Positions 26,631 to 36,105 of a stretch of 64,000 nt of DNA are shown here, in pieces. Under the pieces are notes generated by a model. That model saw nothing but the letters and a program-made list of their open reading frames with translations. It was not told the DNA's origin and did not search any database. Source of the DNA: Cypionkella sp. (lineage in GTDB: Bacteria; Pseudomonadota; Alphaproteobacteria; Rhodobacterales; Rhodobacteraceae); the NCBI RefSeq assembly GCF_030652235.1, contig NZ_JAUSBA010000008.1:26633-90632 (forward strand), read 5' to 3'. Both the position numbers and the translations under genes were made by a program. Positions within the stretch are counted from its first letter, which is position 1; each line of letters begins with the position of its first letter.

Positions 26631-27661
26631 TTCAGGCCTGCCTTTCCGGCTATGGCGTCGATCAGCGCATCCACTTCAAAGCCATCCGCAAGGTCGGGGG
26701 CCTTTCCGTTCCGGCAGGCCGGATCGACATGAAAGTCGCGCCCCAGACAGGCTGTCAGGAAATCTTCGATCTCAAGCGAGAATTCTTCGCCGCGCAGATA
26801 AAAGCCGACGTTGGGTTGGCGCACCGGCGCGTCCAGTTCATCCCGCACCGCTTGGGGCAGGGAGGCATCGAGGTGCCAGTCGATTTCAACAGCCGAATTG
26901 TCGACCCGCACCCTCGCATGTTCGAAATCGACAGTGAACTCGATCACCGACTTGCGCTTGGCGGCATCGCACCAATCGGCTTCAACGCGGCCCTCGATGC
27001 CCGAAACATGCTGCCACTGCACGTCAAAGCGATCATCCGCGCGGGTGCAAAAGGTCTTTCCTTCGGTCGCCGTGGCAATCTGCGCCACTGGGCCAAAGAT
27101 GAACCGGCACAGGTCGATAATGTGCGGGCCGTATTCGTTCAGACAGCCGCCGCCGCGCATGTAATCGCCGCGCCAGTCTGTGTCGGCCAGCGCTTTGGTG
27201 ATCACGTTTCCCCGCATAGTTGAGACATAGCCCCGCACCGCACCCAATCGACCATCCTCCACAAGGGTCTGAAGATGGCGGAAGGTGGCGACATAGCGCA
27301 GCACAAAGCCCATCTGCGCCGCAACTCCGGCCTGGGCGGCCAAGGCCACCAAATCGCTGCTGCGGATGATATCAAGCGTCAGCGGTTTTTCCACAAAGAA
27401 CGGCAGTTTCTGCGCAATCGCCCAGCGGGCCAGACCGTAGTGCACCGGAGTTGGCGTGGCGATAAGCACGCCGTCTACCTTGTCCAACCGGCGCAAGGCG
27501 TCATCGACCGATGCGAAGGTGCGGTAGCCCAACAGCCGGAACACCATGCGGGTCACCCGCTTGGTGTCGCACAGGGCCACCTGCGACTTGCCGACATATC
27601 GGCCGATCAAGGCAAGGTGGGACATGCCCATCTTGCCCCCGCCGACCACCAGAATGCTCAT
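26627..27661 (-). CDS. Gfo/Idh/MocA-family sugar oxidoreductase
   Basis: A 344-residue NAD(P)-dependent oxidoreductase. The Rossmann start is ILVVGGGKMGMSHLALIG, the lysine motif reads FVEKPLTLD, and GGCLNEYGPHIIDLCRF carries the conserved His/Asp region. Substrates in this family are usually nucleotide sugars or inositols. It overlaps both neighbours by 4 bp (epimerase upstream, hypothetical downstream). It probably modifies a sugar of the repeat unit; the substrate cannot be told from sequence. Confidence 0.82.
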   Translation of the reverse strand: MSILVVGGGKMGMSHLALIGRYVGKSQVALCDTKRVTRMVFRLLGYRTFASVDDALRRLDKVDGVLIATPTPVHYGLARWAIAQKLPFFVEKPLTLDIIRSSDLVALAAQAGVAAQMGFVLRYVATFRHLQTLVEDGRLGAVRGYVSTMRGNVITKALADTDWRGDYMRGGGCLNEYGPHIIDLCRFIFGPVAQIATATEGKTFCTRADDRFDVQWQHVSGIEGRVEADWCDAAKRKSVIEFTVDFEHARVRVDNSAVEIDWHLDASLPQAVRDELDAPVRQPNVGFYLRGEEFSLEIEDFLTACLGRDFHVDPACRNGKAPDLADGFEVDALIDAIAGKAGLK

Positions 27662-28839
27662 AGTGCCGTCTCCGTCCCGGCACCTGCGGCCGCGACTTCG
27701 GTGGTGTCCTGCATCAGGCCACGTTCGCGCAATTCGTTCAAAGATCGTTCATAGGCGCTGCTTTTGGGGCCTTGTCTCGCCGCCCAGCCCGCAAATTGCC
27801 GGATGCCTTCGGCGAATGACATGCGAGGTTCGAAACCCAAAGCCGCGCGGATGCGGCCGAGATCGGCACTGTTGTGACGGATGTCACCAAGACGGAACGC
27901 GCCGGTGACCCGCGCCACGGTGTCAGAGCCATAGGCCACGCGCAGTTGGTTGACTACCTCAAGCACCGTGGTGCGCACGCCAGAACCGACGTTGAAGACC
28001 TGACCGGCAGCGGCGGGCAGTTCGATGGCCCGACAGGTTGCGTCGACCACATCGTCGATGAACACGAAGTCGCGGCTTTCCAGCCCGTCCTCGAAGACGT
28101 TGATCTCACCGCCTTGCATGATGATGTTCGAGAAGATCGACAAGATCCCAGTATAGGGATTGGACAGCGATTGTCCAGGCCCGTAGACGTTCTGATAGCG
28201 CAGCGCCACGGGTTCGATGGCGATGGTCGGGCAGACCGTCATCACCAGCTGTTCCTGCACTTGCTTGGTGACGCCGTAAACCGAAGACGGATGGATGCGC
28301 GATTCTTCGTCGGTGTCGGCGTCCGTCAAAGCCTGACCCTGCGCATCATACAGATCGAACTGACCGGCCTGCATATCGGCGGCGCGCCGTTGCACAGGGT
28401 AGACCGGCGACCCATCGGCGGTCAGATACTTGCCCTCTCCATAGATCGACCGCGATGAGGCCACCACCATCCGTTTGACTCCATGATCCTTCTGTTCGGC
28501 CAGAATGTTCAGCATCATCGCCGTGGCCTGAATGTTCACTGCCGTGTAATGTTCGACCATATACATCGACTGACCCGTGCCGGTTTCGGCGGCTAGATGC
28601 ACGATCACCTCTTGCCCGTGCATGGCTTTTGTCAAGGTGGCGCGCTCGGTGACCGAGCCTTTGATGAACCGCGCCTTGCCGGTGATCGCCTGAAACAGCG
28701 GCGAGTCATCGGGGTTGTCGCCGTGAATCTGCGGGGACAGGTTGTCCAGCACCGTGATGGTGTGACCACGGCGGAACAGTTCGGCCACAAGGTTCGATCC
28801 GATGAAACCTGCGCCGCCGGTGACCAGAATGCGTGTCAT
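27658..28839 (-). CDS. NAD-dependent nucleotide-sugar epimerase/dehydratase
   Basis: An extended SDR enzyme of 393 residues with [24 protein letters not shown] and the YxxxK in SSVYGVTKQVQE. The overall pattern, including a long insertion before the active-site Tyr (residues about 140-170), resembles dTDP-L-rhamnose 4-epimerase-type proteins, but this is a guess at substrate level. It lies in the operon between two transferase-like genes and an oxidoreductase. Confidence 0.8.
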   Translation of the reverse strand: MTRILVTGGAGFIGSNLVAELFRRGHTITVLDNLSPQIHGDNPDDSPLFQAITGKARFIKGSVTERATLTKAMHGQEVIVHLAAETGTGQSMYMVEHYTAVNIQATAMMLNILAEQKDHGVKRMVVASSRSIYGEGKYLTADGSPVYPVQRRAADMQAGQFDLYDAQGQALTDADTDEESRIHPSSVYGVTKQVQEQLVMTVCPTIAIEPVALRYQNVYGPGQSLSNPYTGILSIFSNIIMQGGEINVFEDGLESRDFVFIDDVVDATCRAIELPAAAGQVFNVGSGVRTTVLEVVNQLRVAYGSDTVARVTGAFRLGDIRHNSADLGRIRAALGFEPRMSFAEGIRQFAGWAARQGPKSSAYERSLNELRERGLMQDTTEVAAAGAGTETAL

Positions 28840-29852
28840 GCCTTTTCTCCTTCAAATCCATGTTTCAGCGCGGCTGGGCTTTTGCCTTCGGCCAGCAACT
28901 CATCAAAGAAATCGTCCACGCTGCGGGTTTGGGGCGCGGGGCAGTGGCGCGCAAGGTCCAAAAGCAGGGCGCGCAACTGTCCTTGCGTGGCATCCGCGCC
29001 CAGATGCGCAATGGCGCCCGGCGCAAAGATACCGCTTGCCACGGCCGCGCTGTTGTTGGTCAGGATCGCCACGCCCAGACCTTGCGCCTCAAAACAGCGC
29101 ACGGTGATGCCGCTTTGCCGGGGATGCGCATAGTCGAAAGTCACGCGCGACGCCCCAAGCGCCGCCATCGCCTTGGCATAGGGCAGTGGCGTGAAAGAGA
29201 TGTGACGCCACAGCTGCAGGTACAGCATCGGCTGGCGGACAAACCCAAGCAGAAAAAGCAGGCGGCTGCTTTCATACAGAAAGACAAAAGGCGTCCAGCC
29301 GGGAGGCAGCGCCTCAAGCAACCGTTTGGCATAGCTCAGACGGTCGGAATGCACGCGCTGAATGATCGACACATTATAAGCGCGCGGGGAGTCGGGCACC
29401 GCCGACACCGCACTGAACAGGTGCACCAAGGGCAGACCCGTTGCGGCAGCATCTTCGATGTCAAAGGTCGCGTAGCGGTCTGTACGCAGATACCAGTCGC
29501 GCGCCGAGGGGTTGAAGGCAAAGCTGTCAAAGTTGTATCCCACGATCCGCTGCGCCCGGCTGTGCAAATAGCTCAACGCCGCGTTGCCAAGGCCCCGGCC
29601 CTTGATGATCAACACCAGATCATAGGACGGACGGCCGTCTAACTGCGCCTTCAGCCGCCGCAAGGTGGTGCGGCGCAGCAGGGGCAGCGCAAGCTTGCCC
29701 ATCAATTTGCCCAGCGGATTGGCCGGAAATTCCTCGTTCAACAGATCGACCTGATAGCCGCGCTTTTCCAACGCAGCGGCCAGCGTGCGGTGAAAGCTGT
29801 AAAAGGTTAGCGGTGCGATGAGCAGGCAGCGGCGCGGCGCAGGTTCAGTCAT
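28836..29852 (-). CDS. Glycosyltransferase-like protein of the CgeB type
   Basis: A 338-residue protein without strong family motifs. It starts with a Rossmann-like pattern (CLLIAPLTFYSFHRTLAAAL, DLVLIIKGRGL) and ends with RQSGITVRCFEAQGLGVAIL followed by a domain that resembles the nucleotide-binding half of GT-B transferases. It resembles its neighbour at 29845-30822 in the QSG-plus-ExxG pattern. Both may transfer sugars in the repeat unit. The acceptor and donor are unknown. Confidence 0.55.
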   Translation of the reverse strand: MTEPAPRRCLLIAPLTFYSFHRTLAAALEKRGYQVDLLNEEFPANPLGKLMGKLALPLLRRTTLRRLKAQLDGRPSYDLVLIIKGRGLGNAALSYLHSRAQRIVGYNFDSFAFNPSARDWYLRTDRYATFDIEDAAATGLPLVHLFSAVSAVPDSPRAYNVSIIQRVHSDRLSYAKRLLEALPPGWTPFVFLYESSRLLFLLGFVRQPMLYLQLWRHISFTPLPYAKAMAALGASRVTFDYAHPRQSGITVRCFEAQGLGVAILTNNSAAVASGIFAPGAIAHLGADATQGQLRALLLDLARHCPAPQTRSVDDFFDELLAEGKSPAALKHGFEGEKA

Positions 29853-30822
29853 GGCCGCCCCCCAAGGAAAGAACCGGGTCCAGACCGATCAGCCGACGGG
29901 CAAAGCTTTGGACCTGATATTCGGGAAAGCGCGCCTCGGGATCGGCCAAGGGGACCTTCAGAAAGGCGTCTATGCCCGAAAAGTCCAGATCCTGGAACAC
30001 ATGGATGCGGTCCGGGGTGTAGAACGGCTCTTGCCGCACCCAATCGTTGTTGGTGATGATCTTCTTGCCCGCGCACAGGCTTTCCATCATCCGCATCGTC
30101 TGGCCCGACTGGCTGTGATTGGCGAAATCGAAGGCGGCCGCGCTGGCTGCGATCATCGCGCGAAACTCGGGCTCGGGGATCGACCTCAGCGTCACGCCCC
30201 GCGGCCAAATTCTGGCACGCAGCATGTGAAGCAGCACGACAGGGCTGATCTTCAGATGCTGGCGGAAGGCGACGCCGTGCCGCGCGCAATAATCGCGAAA
30301 AGCGCCCACCGCGTGATAGCGGCCCAGCCGGACGATGTTGCCCACCATATAGACCGACTGCTGCGCGCCATGGCCCAAACCCTGCCAAGGTCGGATGCAG
30401 AACAGCGGCAGATAGCCGAACCCATGCGCCGCCGCGTCGCGGCGATCAAAGGTCAGCACCCGATCAAACTGCGCCGTGTGGGCGCGGTAGTCATGGGTGG
30501 TGATCGCATCCCAGTTGTACAGGGTGAACTCGGCCTGCGGCTGAGACTGGCGCAGCGCGGCCAGTGTTGCGAGGTCCATCTGATGAACCTGCAGAAACAC
30601 CACCTTGTCATAGGTCACGCCCCGCGCCGCATCGACCGCAGCCCGCAGATGCCGTTCCACCGACCGCTCATAAAGCGGGCGGGCCAAAGTGCGCAGCACC
30701 TTCTGCGCCACGCTGCGGGGCTGAATGTCGACATAGGTGACCTCGGCCCCCAGCAACCGCATCTCGTCAATGATCGCACGGGTGTAGGCGTGGTATTGGA
30801 TGCCGACGAACAGGATTTTCAT
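29845..30822 (-). CDS. Glycosyltransferase-like protein, sister of the next gene
   Basis: A 325-residue protein. N-terminal KILFVGIQYHAYTRAII and VVFLQVHQMDL alternate strands and helices; the C-terminal half has NHSQSGQTMRMMESLCAGKK followed by IITNND, a GT-B-like nucleotide-sugar-binding pattern. It overlaps the gene at 28836-29852 by 8 bp. A role as glycosyltransferase is inferred from this pattern and the operon, which otherwise lacks classical transferases. Confidence 0.6.
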   Translation of the reverse strand: MKILFVGIQYHAYTRAIIDEMRLLGAEVTYVDIQPRSVAQKVLRTLARPLYERSVERHLRAAVDAARGVTYDKVVFLQVHQMDLATLAALRQSQPQAEFTLYNWDAITTHDYRAHTAQFDRVLTFDRRDAAAHGFGYLPLFCIRPWQGLGHGAQQSVYMVGNIVRLGRYHAVGAFRDYCARHGVAFRQHLKISPVVLLHMLRARIWPRGVTLRSIPEPEFRAMIAASAAAFDFANHSQSGQTMRMMESLCAGKKIITNNDWVRQEPFYTPDRIHVFQDLDFSGIDAFLKVPLADPEARFPEYQVQSFARRLIGLDPVLSLGGGHD

Positions 30823-30825
30823 GTG

Positions 30826-31497
30826 TCAGCCTTTCTCATTCAAAGCTGAAATGGCATCTGGCTGGCCTGTGCGGTTCCATGCCCCGCTGGCGGCATCAAA
30901 TTGACGGACAACGCGGGCCGGAGCGCCAACGGCAACGCAGTAGTCCGGCAGATCAGACAGCACGACGGAATTCGCCCCGACCACACAGCCCCGTCCCACG
31001 CTGGCCCCGATGACGCAGACGTTTTGCCCCAGCCAACTGCCGCGCCCGATGCGCACCGGTGCCAGTTGTTGCACCGGCTGGCGCAGGATGGGGGTGTCGG
31101 GCAAGTCATAGCCGTGGCCGTTGTCCGAAACATAGACGTTGCCTGCCGTCAGGACTTCATCTTCAAAGATCACGGAACGGGTTGCGTAGATATGGTTGTG
31201 CGCCCCAAACTTGCACCCATCTCCGATGCGAAGCTCGCAGCGATCCACGCCCGTATGCGGCACCGCAGCCAGCAACGCGCCATCCGCGATGTAGACGTTG
31301 TTCCCGATGCTGATCCTGCCAATCCCTTCGATTCCACGCGGCCGCAAAACCGCTGAACGCTTGCCGAAGCTGCCAAAGAACGGTGCTACGGTGATGCGGA
31401 ACAAAACGCGGGCTGCCAGATTTTGAAACCGAAAGAGGGTAAACATCTGTGTGTGATATCCTGAGATGTGCCGCCGTCCATTGCCCGCTTCGGTCAA
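30826..31497 (-). CDS. Hexapeptide-repeat acyltransferase (LbetaH)
   Basis: A 223-residue left-handed beta-helix acyltransferase with hexapeptide repeats (IGNNVYIADGALL, IGRGSWLGQNVCVIG, GCVVGANSVVL) and the closing AVGAPARVVRQF. It probably adds an acetyl group to a sugar. The TTG at 31497 overlaps the upstream stop as TTGA, which supports coupled translation. The ATG at 31446 is an alternative start that would remove 17 residues. Confidence 0.8.
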   Translation of the reverse strand: MTEAGNGRRHISGYHTQMFTLFRFQNLAARVLFRITVAPFFGSFGKRSAVLRPRGIEGIGRISIGNNVYIADGALLAAVPHTGVDRCELRIGDGCKFGAHNHIYATRSVIFEDEVLTAGNVYVSDNGHGYDLPDTPILRQPVQQLAPVRIGRGSWLGQNVCVIGASVGRGCVVGANSVVLSDLPDYCVAVGAPARVVRQFDAASGAWNRTGQPDAISALNEKG

Positions 31498-32756
31498 ACG
31501 GCATCTGCGGGCGCAAGCCTTTGGCCACCTGCTTCTGGGCGCAGGGAGTATTTGATCCGGGGTGAAAAGGCTAGGCCGTTGAAGGCAAACAGCACGAAAA
31601 ACGGGGTAAAGCTGAGCGGTTCCGCCAGAAGCGACAGCAGAAGTATCGCACCAAATATGAGGCGATGGTCAAACAATCGCTGGCGGAATATCGACAGAAG
31701 ATAGACGCCACCCAAAGGCAGACCGAGAGAGAACAGCACAACTATGACACCGTTTGTGTTGTAACGACCATTCTGATCCTGATCGCTGAGTGTGGAAGTA
31801 TCTGTGTTGTTGACCTTCAAATAATTGAGATACGCGCGGTCGTTGAAGCCTATGCCAACTATGGGATGTTCAGCCAGAATGTCAACCGCCACCTCCAAGT
31901 CATAGCTTCGTGCAGAGGTCGACCCAGACCGGTCGCCCGTTAATTTCGCTGCGATGTTTTGTTCGGCCGAGGGGTAAAAGACAGGGATAGCGACTAGGAT
32001 AACAAAAAGCATAACGAGTCTGCGCGTTGAAAGTCCCCGCGTGAAGATTGGAACGATGGAGAAATAGGCGGTCTGAATCGAAGCTGTCGCGATGCCGGTT
32101 GTCGATTGAGTTAGAAAGATCGCAGCGACGGTCGCCAGAATCCAATGCCACTTGGCCTGTCTTGCGAACAGCAAGAACAGCAACACATTCAGATAGAGCT
32201 GAAAGACGCCAGGTTCCCAGAAGAACCCCATGGGTCGCATAAAGCTGCCTTGCGTCGCCAAAGGCACACTGAAATTAAACACGCCAATCAGCGTGTAAAG
32301 GAGTTGCCGATCCGATTGGATGAGCGTGAATAATCCGGGGGCAAAGTAACTTATCGCAAAGGTAGCAATGCATTGAAATGCCATGGGCAACAGCAGGAAC
32401 AATAAATCAGATTCTAGCCTTATGCGATTTTCGGACCAATAGATCTTGAGCAAAAGCAACCCGATCATGAAGTTGACCCCGCGCGTCACATTGGCGAGCA
32501 GGTCGATTTCCTGAATGCGCACGAAAGCAAACAGCATGACCAAAGCAAGCCACAGATAGACCGACATTTTGCTTTTGCTGACCTTCGCCGACAGAAAGCC
32601 GAAAAACAGCGCGCCCAAGGCCAGAATCAGCAAAGCCAGTGGAATACGCGGAATCAGCAGATTGCCACCACTGAGCAGAATGGCACCAAACAGGATGAAC
32701 CTGCGCAAGAAGCGCTTTGGGTCGGCTGTGGGCGAAGGGAAGACCGGGGCCTGCAT
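31494..32756 (-). CDS. O-antigen/EPS polymerase (Wzy-like)
   Basis: A 420-residue integral membrane protein with about ten hydrophobic segments and a large polar loop near residues 265-320 (SGSTSARSYDLEVAVDILAE, GIGFNDRAYLNYL), typical of Wzy/O-antigen ligase-type proteins. It would join repeat units in the periplasm. Wzy proteins share little sequence, so the call rests on topology and on the Wzx-like flippase gene two genes upstream. Confidence 0.72.
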   Translation of the reverse strand: MQAPVFPSPTADPKRFLRRFILFGAILLSGGNLLIPRIPLALLILALGALFFGFLSAKVSKSKMSVYLWLALVMLFAFVRIQEIDLLANVTRGVNFMIGLLLLKIYWSENRIRLESDLLFLLLPMAFQCIATFAISYFAPGLFTLIQSDRQLLYTLIGVFNFSVPLATQGSFMRPMGFFWEPGVFQLYLNVLLFLLFARQAKWHWILATVAAIFLTQSTTGIATASIQTAYFSIVPIFTRGLSTRRLVMLFVILVAIPVFYPSAEQNIAAKLTGDRSGSTSARSYDLEVAVDILAEHPIVGIGFNDRAYLNYLKVNNTDTSTLSDQDQNGRYNTNGVIVVLFSLGLPLGGVYLLSIFRQRLFDHRLIFGAILLLSLLAEPLSFTPFFVLFAFNGLAFSPRIKYSLRPEAGGQRLAPADAV

Positions 32757-33412
32757 CAGCCGAACCGCCTGACAAACTCTGCTGTGTCACCGAAGGTGGC
32801 GGCATGACTGCGCAATTTGTCTTCGCTCCAGTCCCACCACTGAATGCGCTGTAGTGCGGCAATGGTGGTGGCGTCAAATCGGTAGCGGATCAGGCGGGCA
32901 GGTGAGCCGCCAACGATGGCATAGGCCGGCACATCGCCCGCCACGACCGAGTTGGCCGCGACCACCGCACCGTCCCCGATGGTGGCCCCGCGCAAGATGA
33001 CGCTGTTGATGCCGATCCAGACATCGTTCCCGATCACCCGTGGCGGGCGTTGCTTTTGGCTTTGCGTCGCCGCGACCAGACCGCCAAAGGCCGGAGAGAT
33101 CGGGAACGGATGCGTCGTGACCGCGTCCAGATCGTGGTTGCCGGGGCCAATCACCACCTGACGCGCGATCGAGCAGAACTTGCCGATCCGGGCCGTCTCG
33201 ACATAGCTGCGGGGGCCGCTGACATAAGAGTAGTCTCCCAGGACCACATCGCCACCCATCTCGACCCCGGCCCGAACGATGGCGCGATAGCCGATGCGGG
33301 CCTGCCGTCCGACGTTCCAGGATTCGACCTGGTGTTGCCGACGGCGATTCATGATCATCCAGTAGGCAGCCAAGATGGGAGGGCGGATCAGCCCTTTGAT
33401 CGACGTCGCCAA
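32756..33412 (-). CDS. CatB-type hexapeptide acetyltransferase
   Basis: A 218-residue LbetaH enzyme close to the xenobiotic/streptogramin acetyltransferase group in sequence pattern: GKFCSIARQVVIGPGNH, then THPFPISPAF, IGNDVWIGINSVILRGAT and VGGSPARLIRYRF. The conserved His of this group is in GNHDLD. In this setting it likely acetylates a sugar rather than a drug. It overlaps the flippase gene by 25 bp. Confidence 0.8.
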   Translation of the reverse strand: MATSIKGLIRPPILAAYWMIMNRRRQHQVESWNVGRQARIGYRAIVRAGVEMGGDVVLGDYSYVSGPRSYVETARIGKFCSIARQVVIGPGNHDLDAVTTHPFPISPAFGGLVAATQSQKQRPPRVIGNDVWIGINSVILRGATIGDGAVVAANSVVAGDVPAYAIVGGSPARLIRYRFDATTIAALQRIQWWDWSEDKLRSHAATFGDTAEFVRRFG

Positions 33413-34641
33413 CTGCCCTTACCCCTTTCTGCCATGATCACTCGATACTGCCAGTAAAGGTAAACCGCTGAAACTGCCACTGCCACAGTTCGGGCGATGA
33501 CAACCGCCTGGAGCGAGAACAGCCCCAGCATCACGATCAGGCCCAAAACCGCGCTGTAACAGACCAACAGAATTATGCCCGACACCAGCATAGGCCTCAT
33601 TCTGCGCGAGGCATACAGCGCCAGGGTCGCATTGTCGCGTTGCAGCATGATGATCAGGCTTGGAATGGCCAGCAACAGCAGCGGGATCGAGGGTTCAAAC
33701 TGCGGCACCAGCAGGCGCACGGCGGTGGGGACCAGCGCTACGGTCACAAGCAAGACCGCGATGCCATAGACCATCACTTCTTTCAGATGGCGGCGCAGCA
33801 CTTGGGCCAATCGGTCGCGGCTGTCGGCCTGCACCGTTTGCGGCAGGTGCACGTTCAGCAGCGCCGCAGGGACCAGTTGGAAGAAGGTCGTGAACATCAT
33901 CACCAGATAGAACTGGCCCAGTTGGGCGTCGCCCAGAAGAAGGGTGATGGACCAACGCTCGATCTGGTAGGTCAGCAAGAGCGACAGGCCGCCCAGAAAC
34001 TGCATGATCCCCAGCGACCACATCAGCCGCAGCGTCGCCGCATCGGGGCGTTTGGGATTGGGCCGCGAGAGGGGTTCGACAATCAACGCGCCAACCGCCA
34101 CCAGCACGGGCTGCAGCAGCATCGAGGCCAGCGCCGCCGTCAGACCAAAGCGCAGACTTGCCGCCGCCGCAACGAGCGACACCGTCACGGCAGCAATGTT
34201 GATCAAGTTCGAGTGGCCAAGCGCCTTTTTCGCAATCAGAAGGTTGTTCATCCAGGTGGAGGCCAATGTGGCCAGCCCGGCGAAAACCCCGATGATCAGC
34301 GTTTCAGGGGCCACGACCGGGATCAGCAGCCACTCTTGCCCGGCCAGCGCAACTAGGGCGGCCAGAACGGCCAGTAGGGCGATGCCCAGATGCAAGGCGT
34401 TGGCCACGCGACGGGTCTGCTCGACCTTGTCCTCTGCGAAAAGGACGAAAGCCCCGTTGATCATGCCCAGTTGTACAAAACCGACCAGCATCACAATGGT
34501 CTGCAACAGGGCCATCTGGCCCAGATCAGCCAGCCCCAGCGTTGCCATGAACATCATGTTGCGCGCAAAGGCGACCACGCTGACCAAGGTGTTGACCAGA
34601 ACATAGCGGTACTGGGCAATCTGAGCGGACAACTTTGCCAT
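33388..34641 (-). CDS. Polysaccharide flippase (Wzx-like)
   Basis: A 417-residue membrane protein with about 12 predicted hydrophobic segments and the MATE/Wzx-type layout. Representative stretches are LVSVVAFARNMMFMATLGLA and QMALLQTIVMLVGFVQLGM. It would move lipid-linked repeat units across the inner membrane. It starts 6 bp after the capsule-type gene. The call is based on topology and context. Confidence 0.78.
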   Translation of the reverse strand: MAKLSAQIAQYRYVLVNTLVSVVAFARNMMFMATLGLADLGQMALLQTIVMLVGFVQLGMINGAFVLFAEDKVEQTRRVANALHLGIALLAVLAALVALAGQEWLLIPVVAPETLIIGVFAGLATLASTWMNNLLIAKKALGHSNLINIAAVTVSLVAAAASLRFGLTAALASMLLQPVLVAVGALIVEPLSRPNPKRPDAATLRLMWSLGIMQFLGGLSLLLTYQIERWSITLLLGDAQLGQFYLVMMFTTFFQLVPAALLNVHLPQTVQADSRDRLAQVLRRHLKEVMVYGIAVLLVTVALVPTAVRLLVPQFEPSIPLLLLAIPSLIIMLQRDNATLALYASRRMRPMLVSGIILLVCYSAVLGLIVMLGLFSLQAVVIARTVAVAVSAVYLYWQYRVIMAERGKGSWRRRSKG

Positions 34642-34647
34642 GCCCTA

Positions 34648-36105
34648 TCAAAGCCCGGCAATCGTTTGCAGCAGGCTTTGGGCGACATTGCGGGCGTTCT
34701 GGGTCAGGTCGATGCCATATTTTTGGGCACGGCCGACGAAGAAATCGGTCAGGCCAGGCTTCAGCGTCGCCAGATAGGCGGCCACAAAGGGGATCAATGC
34801 GTCATCCGTGATGGGCGCTTCATCGCGCCGCGCGTACAGCGCTGCGCGCAGGTCGCGGATGTGGTGCAGGTGTTGCACGCGCGGGCCGCGCGAATAGAAA
34901 GTCTTGCCAAAGGTGTAGACCTGTTTGCCCAGCAGCATCGCCTCGAAACCCGCCGTGCCGGTGATGGTGATCACGCCTTGCGCGTGGCGGATCACTTCTT
35001 TGCCAGGGATGTCGGCGGCCAGCAGGCGGATGTTGGGAACAGAGGTCAGCCGGTGGTAATCGATAGGGTTGCGATAGGCATGGTCATGCGGGTGATCCTT
35101 GACATAAAGCATGCAGCCCGGCGGCAGTTGCCCGGCAATGTTCTGGATCAGCTTGGTCTGGTTTTCGTAGATGCCATGGGCGTGGTAAAGCACCACGGCC
35201 TCTGGTTCCAGATGCAGGGGATAGAAGAAATAACGTTCCCCCGGCACGATCTTGTCGAACCTGACATGGCGATAGGCGCGCAGGTTGCGGTATCGGTCCA
35301 AAGACCGGTTTCTTGACGCCTGCCAGTAATCAATGTTGTCCAGCACTCGGTCTTTGCCCGCGCGCCGCATCGGCTGCACCACGCCTTGATAGACGGCACC
35401 CGCCCACTGCCGCAACGGAGATTGACGCCGCCCCAGTCGCGCGCCCAGAAACACCTCATAGCTTTGGCGGAATTCGGCCAGAAACGCCGCCGCCTCGGTA
35501 CGGTCGGGGGACTGGCGACCTGCGGTGATATCGTCAAAGGCGCGGTCAAGATCGGGGCAGGTGAAATCAAACCCTGTCATGGTCAGATGGTTGATCGTGC
35601 CCTTCTTCCCGGTTGCCATGATGTTGTAAAGATAGCGCCCACCCCGCTGCGAAAGGATCAGGGCAGGCAGGAAATTGAACATCAGTGTGCAGGGTTCGTG
35701 CAGCAGGAAGTCGATTTCCTGTTCGGCGATGAACCGGTTCCAGTACAGATAGTAGGTCGCCGTCAGCCGCAGCGCTTCGTCATAGGTCAACAGGGAAAAA
35801 CCACGGTCGCTTTGGATCGCAGAGTTCAAAGTGAAGGCCCCGCCCGTCTGCGTGACGATCAGCGTGTCGATTTCCTCCAACAGCGCGGGCGTCACCGAGG
35901 CGGTCGGATAAAGGGCGGCGATGTCTTCCTTGAAGCTGCGCCCTGCCACCGTGATCCCCAAGGTGGCAAGATGGGCCACTTCGGGTTGATCATAGGCCAG
36001 GTGCTGCACGTCCAAAGTTTCAGCCAGCGGACCGGCCAGACCTGCGAAAAGATCAGCCAGCTCCAGCCGGTGGAACAGCAGGATCCGCGAGCGTTTGGCA
36101 GTCAT
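34648..36105 (-). CDS. Capsule-biosynthesis-type protein, possible nonulosonate transferase
   Basis: A 485-residue cytoplasmic protein resembling the capsule polysaccharide synthesis/export family (KpsS/LipB-like). It has YVKDHPHDHAYRNPIDYHRL and a C-terminal GVITITGTAGFEAMLLGKQV. KpsS-type proteins transfer Kdo, a nonulosonate relative. Because the gene directly follows neuA (4-bp overlap), a role in adding the CMP-activated nonulosonic acid is suggested. That is an inference. Confidence 0.65.
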   Translation of the reverse strand: MTAKRSRILLFHRLELADLFAGLAGPLAETLDVQHLAYDQPEVAHLATLGITVAGRSFKEDIAALYPTASVTPALLEEIDTLIVTQTGGAFTLNSAIQSDRGFSLLTYDEALRLTATYYLYWNRFIAEQEIDFLLHEPCTLMFNFLPALILSQRGGRYLYNIMATGKKGTINHLTMTGFDFTCPDLDRAFDDITAGRQSPDRTEAAAFLAEFRQSYEVFLGARLGRRQSPLRQWAGAVYQGVVQPMRRAGKDRVLDNIDYWQASRNRSLDRYRNLRAYRHVRFDKIVPGERYFFYPLHLEPEAVVLYHAHGIYENQTKLIQNIAGQLPPGCMLYVKDHPHDHAYRNPIDYHRLTSVPNIRLLAADIPGKEVIRHAQGVITITGTAGFEAMLLGKQVYTFGKTFYSRGPRVQHLHHIRDLRAALYARRDEAPITDDALIPFVAAYLATLKPGLTDFFVGRAQKYGIDLTQNARNVAQSLLQTIAGL

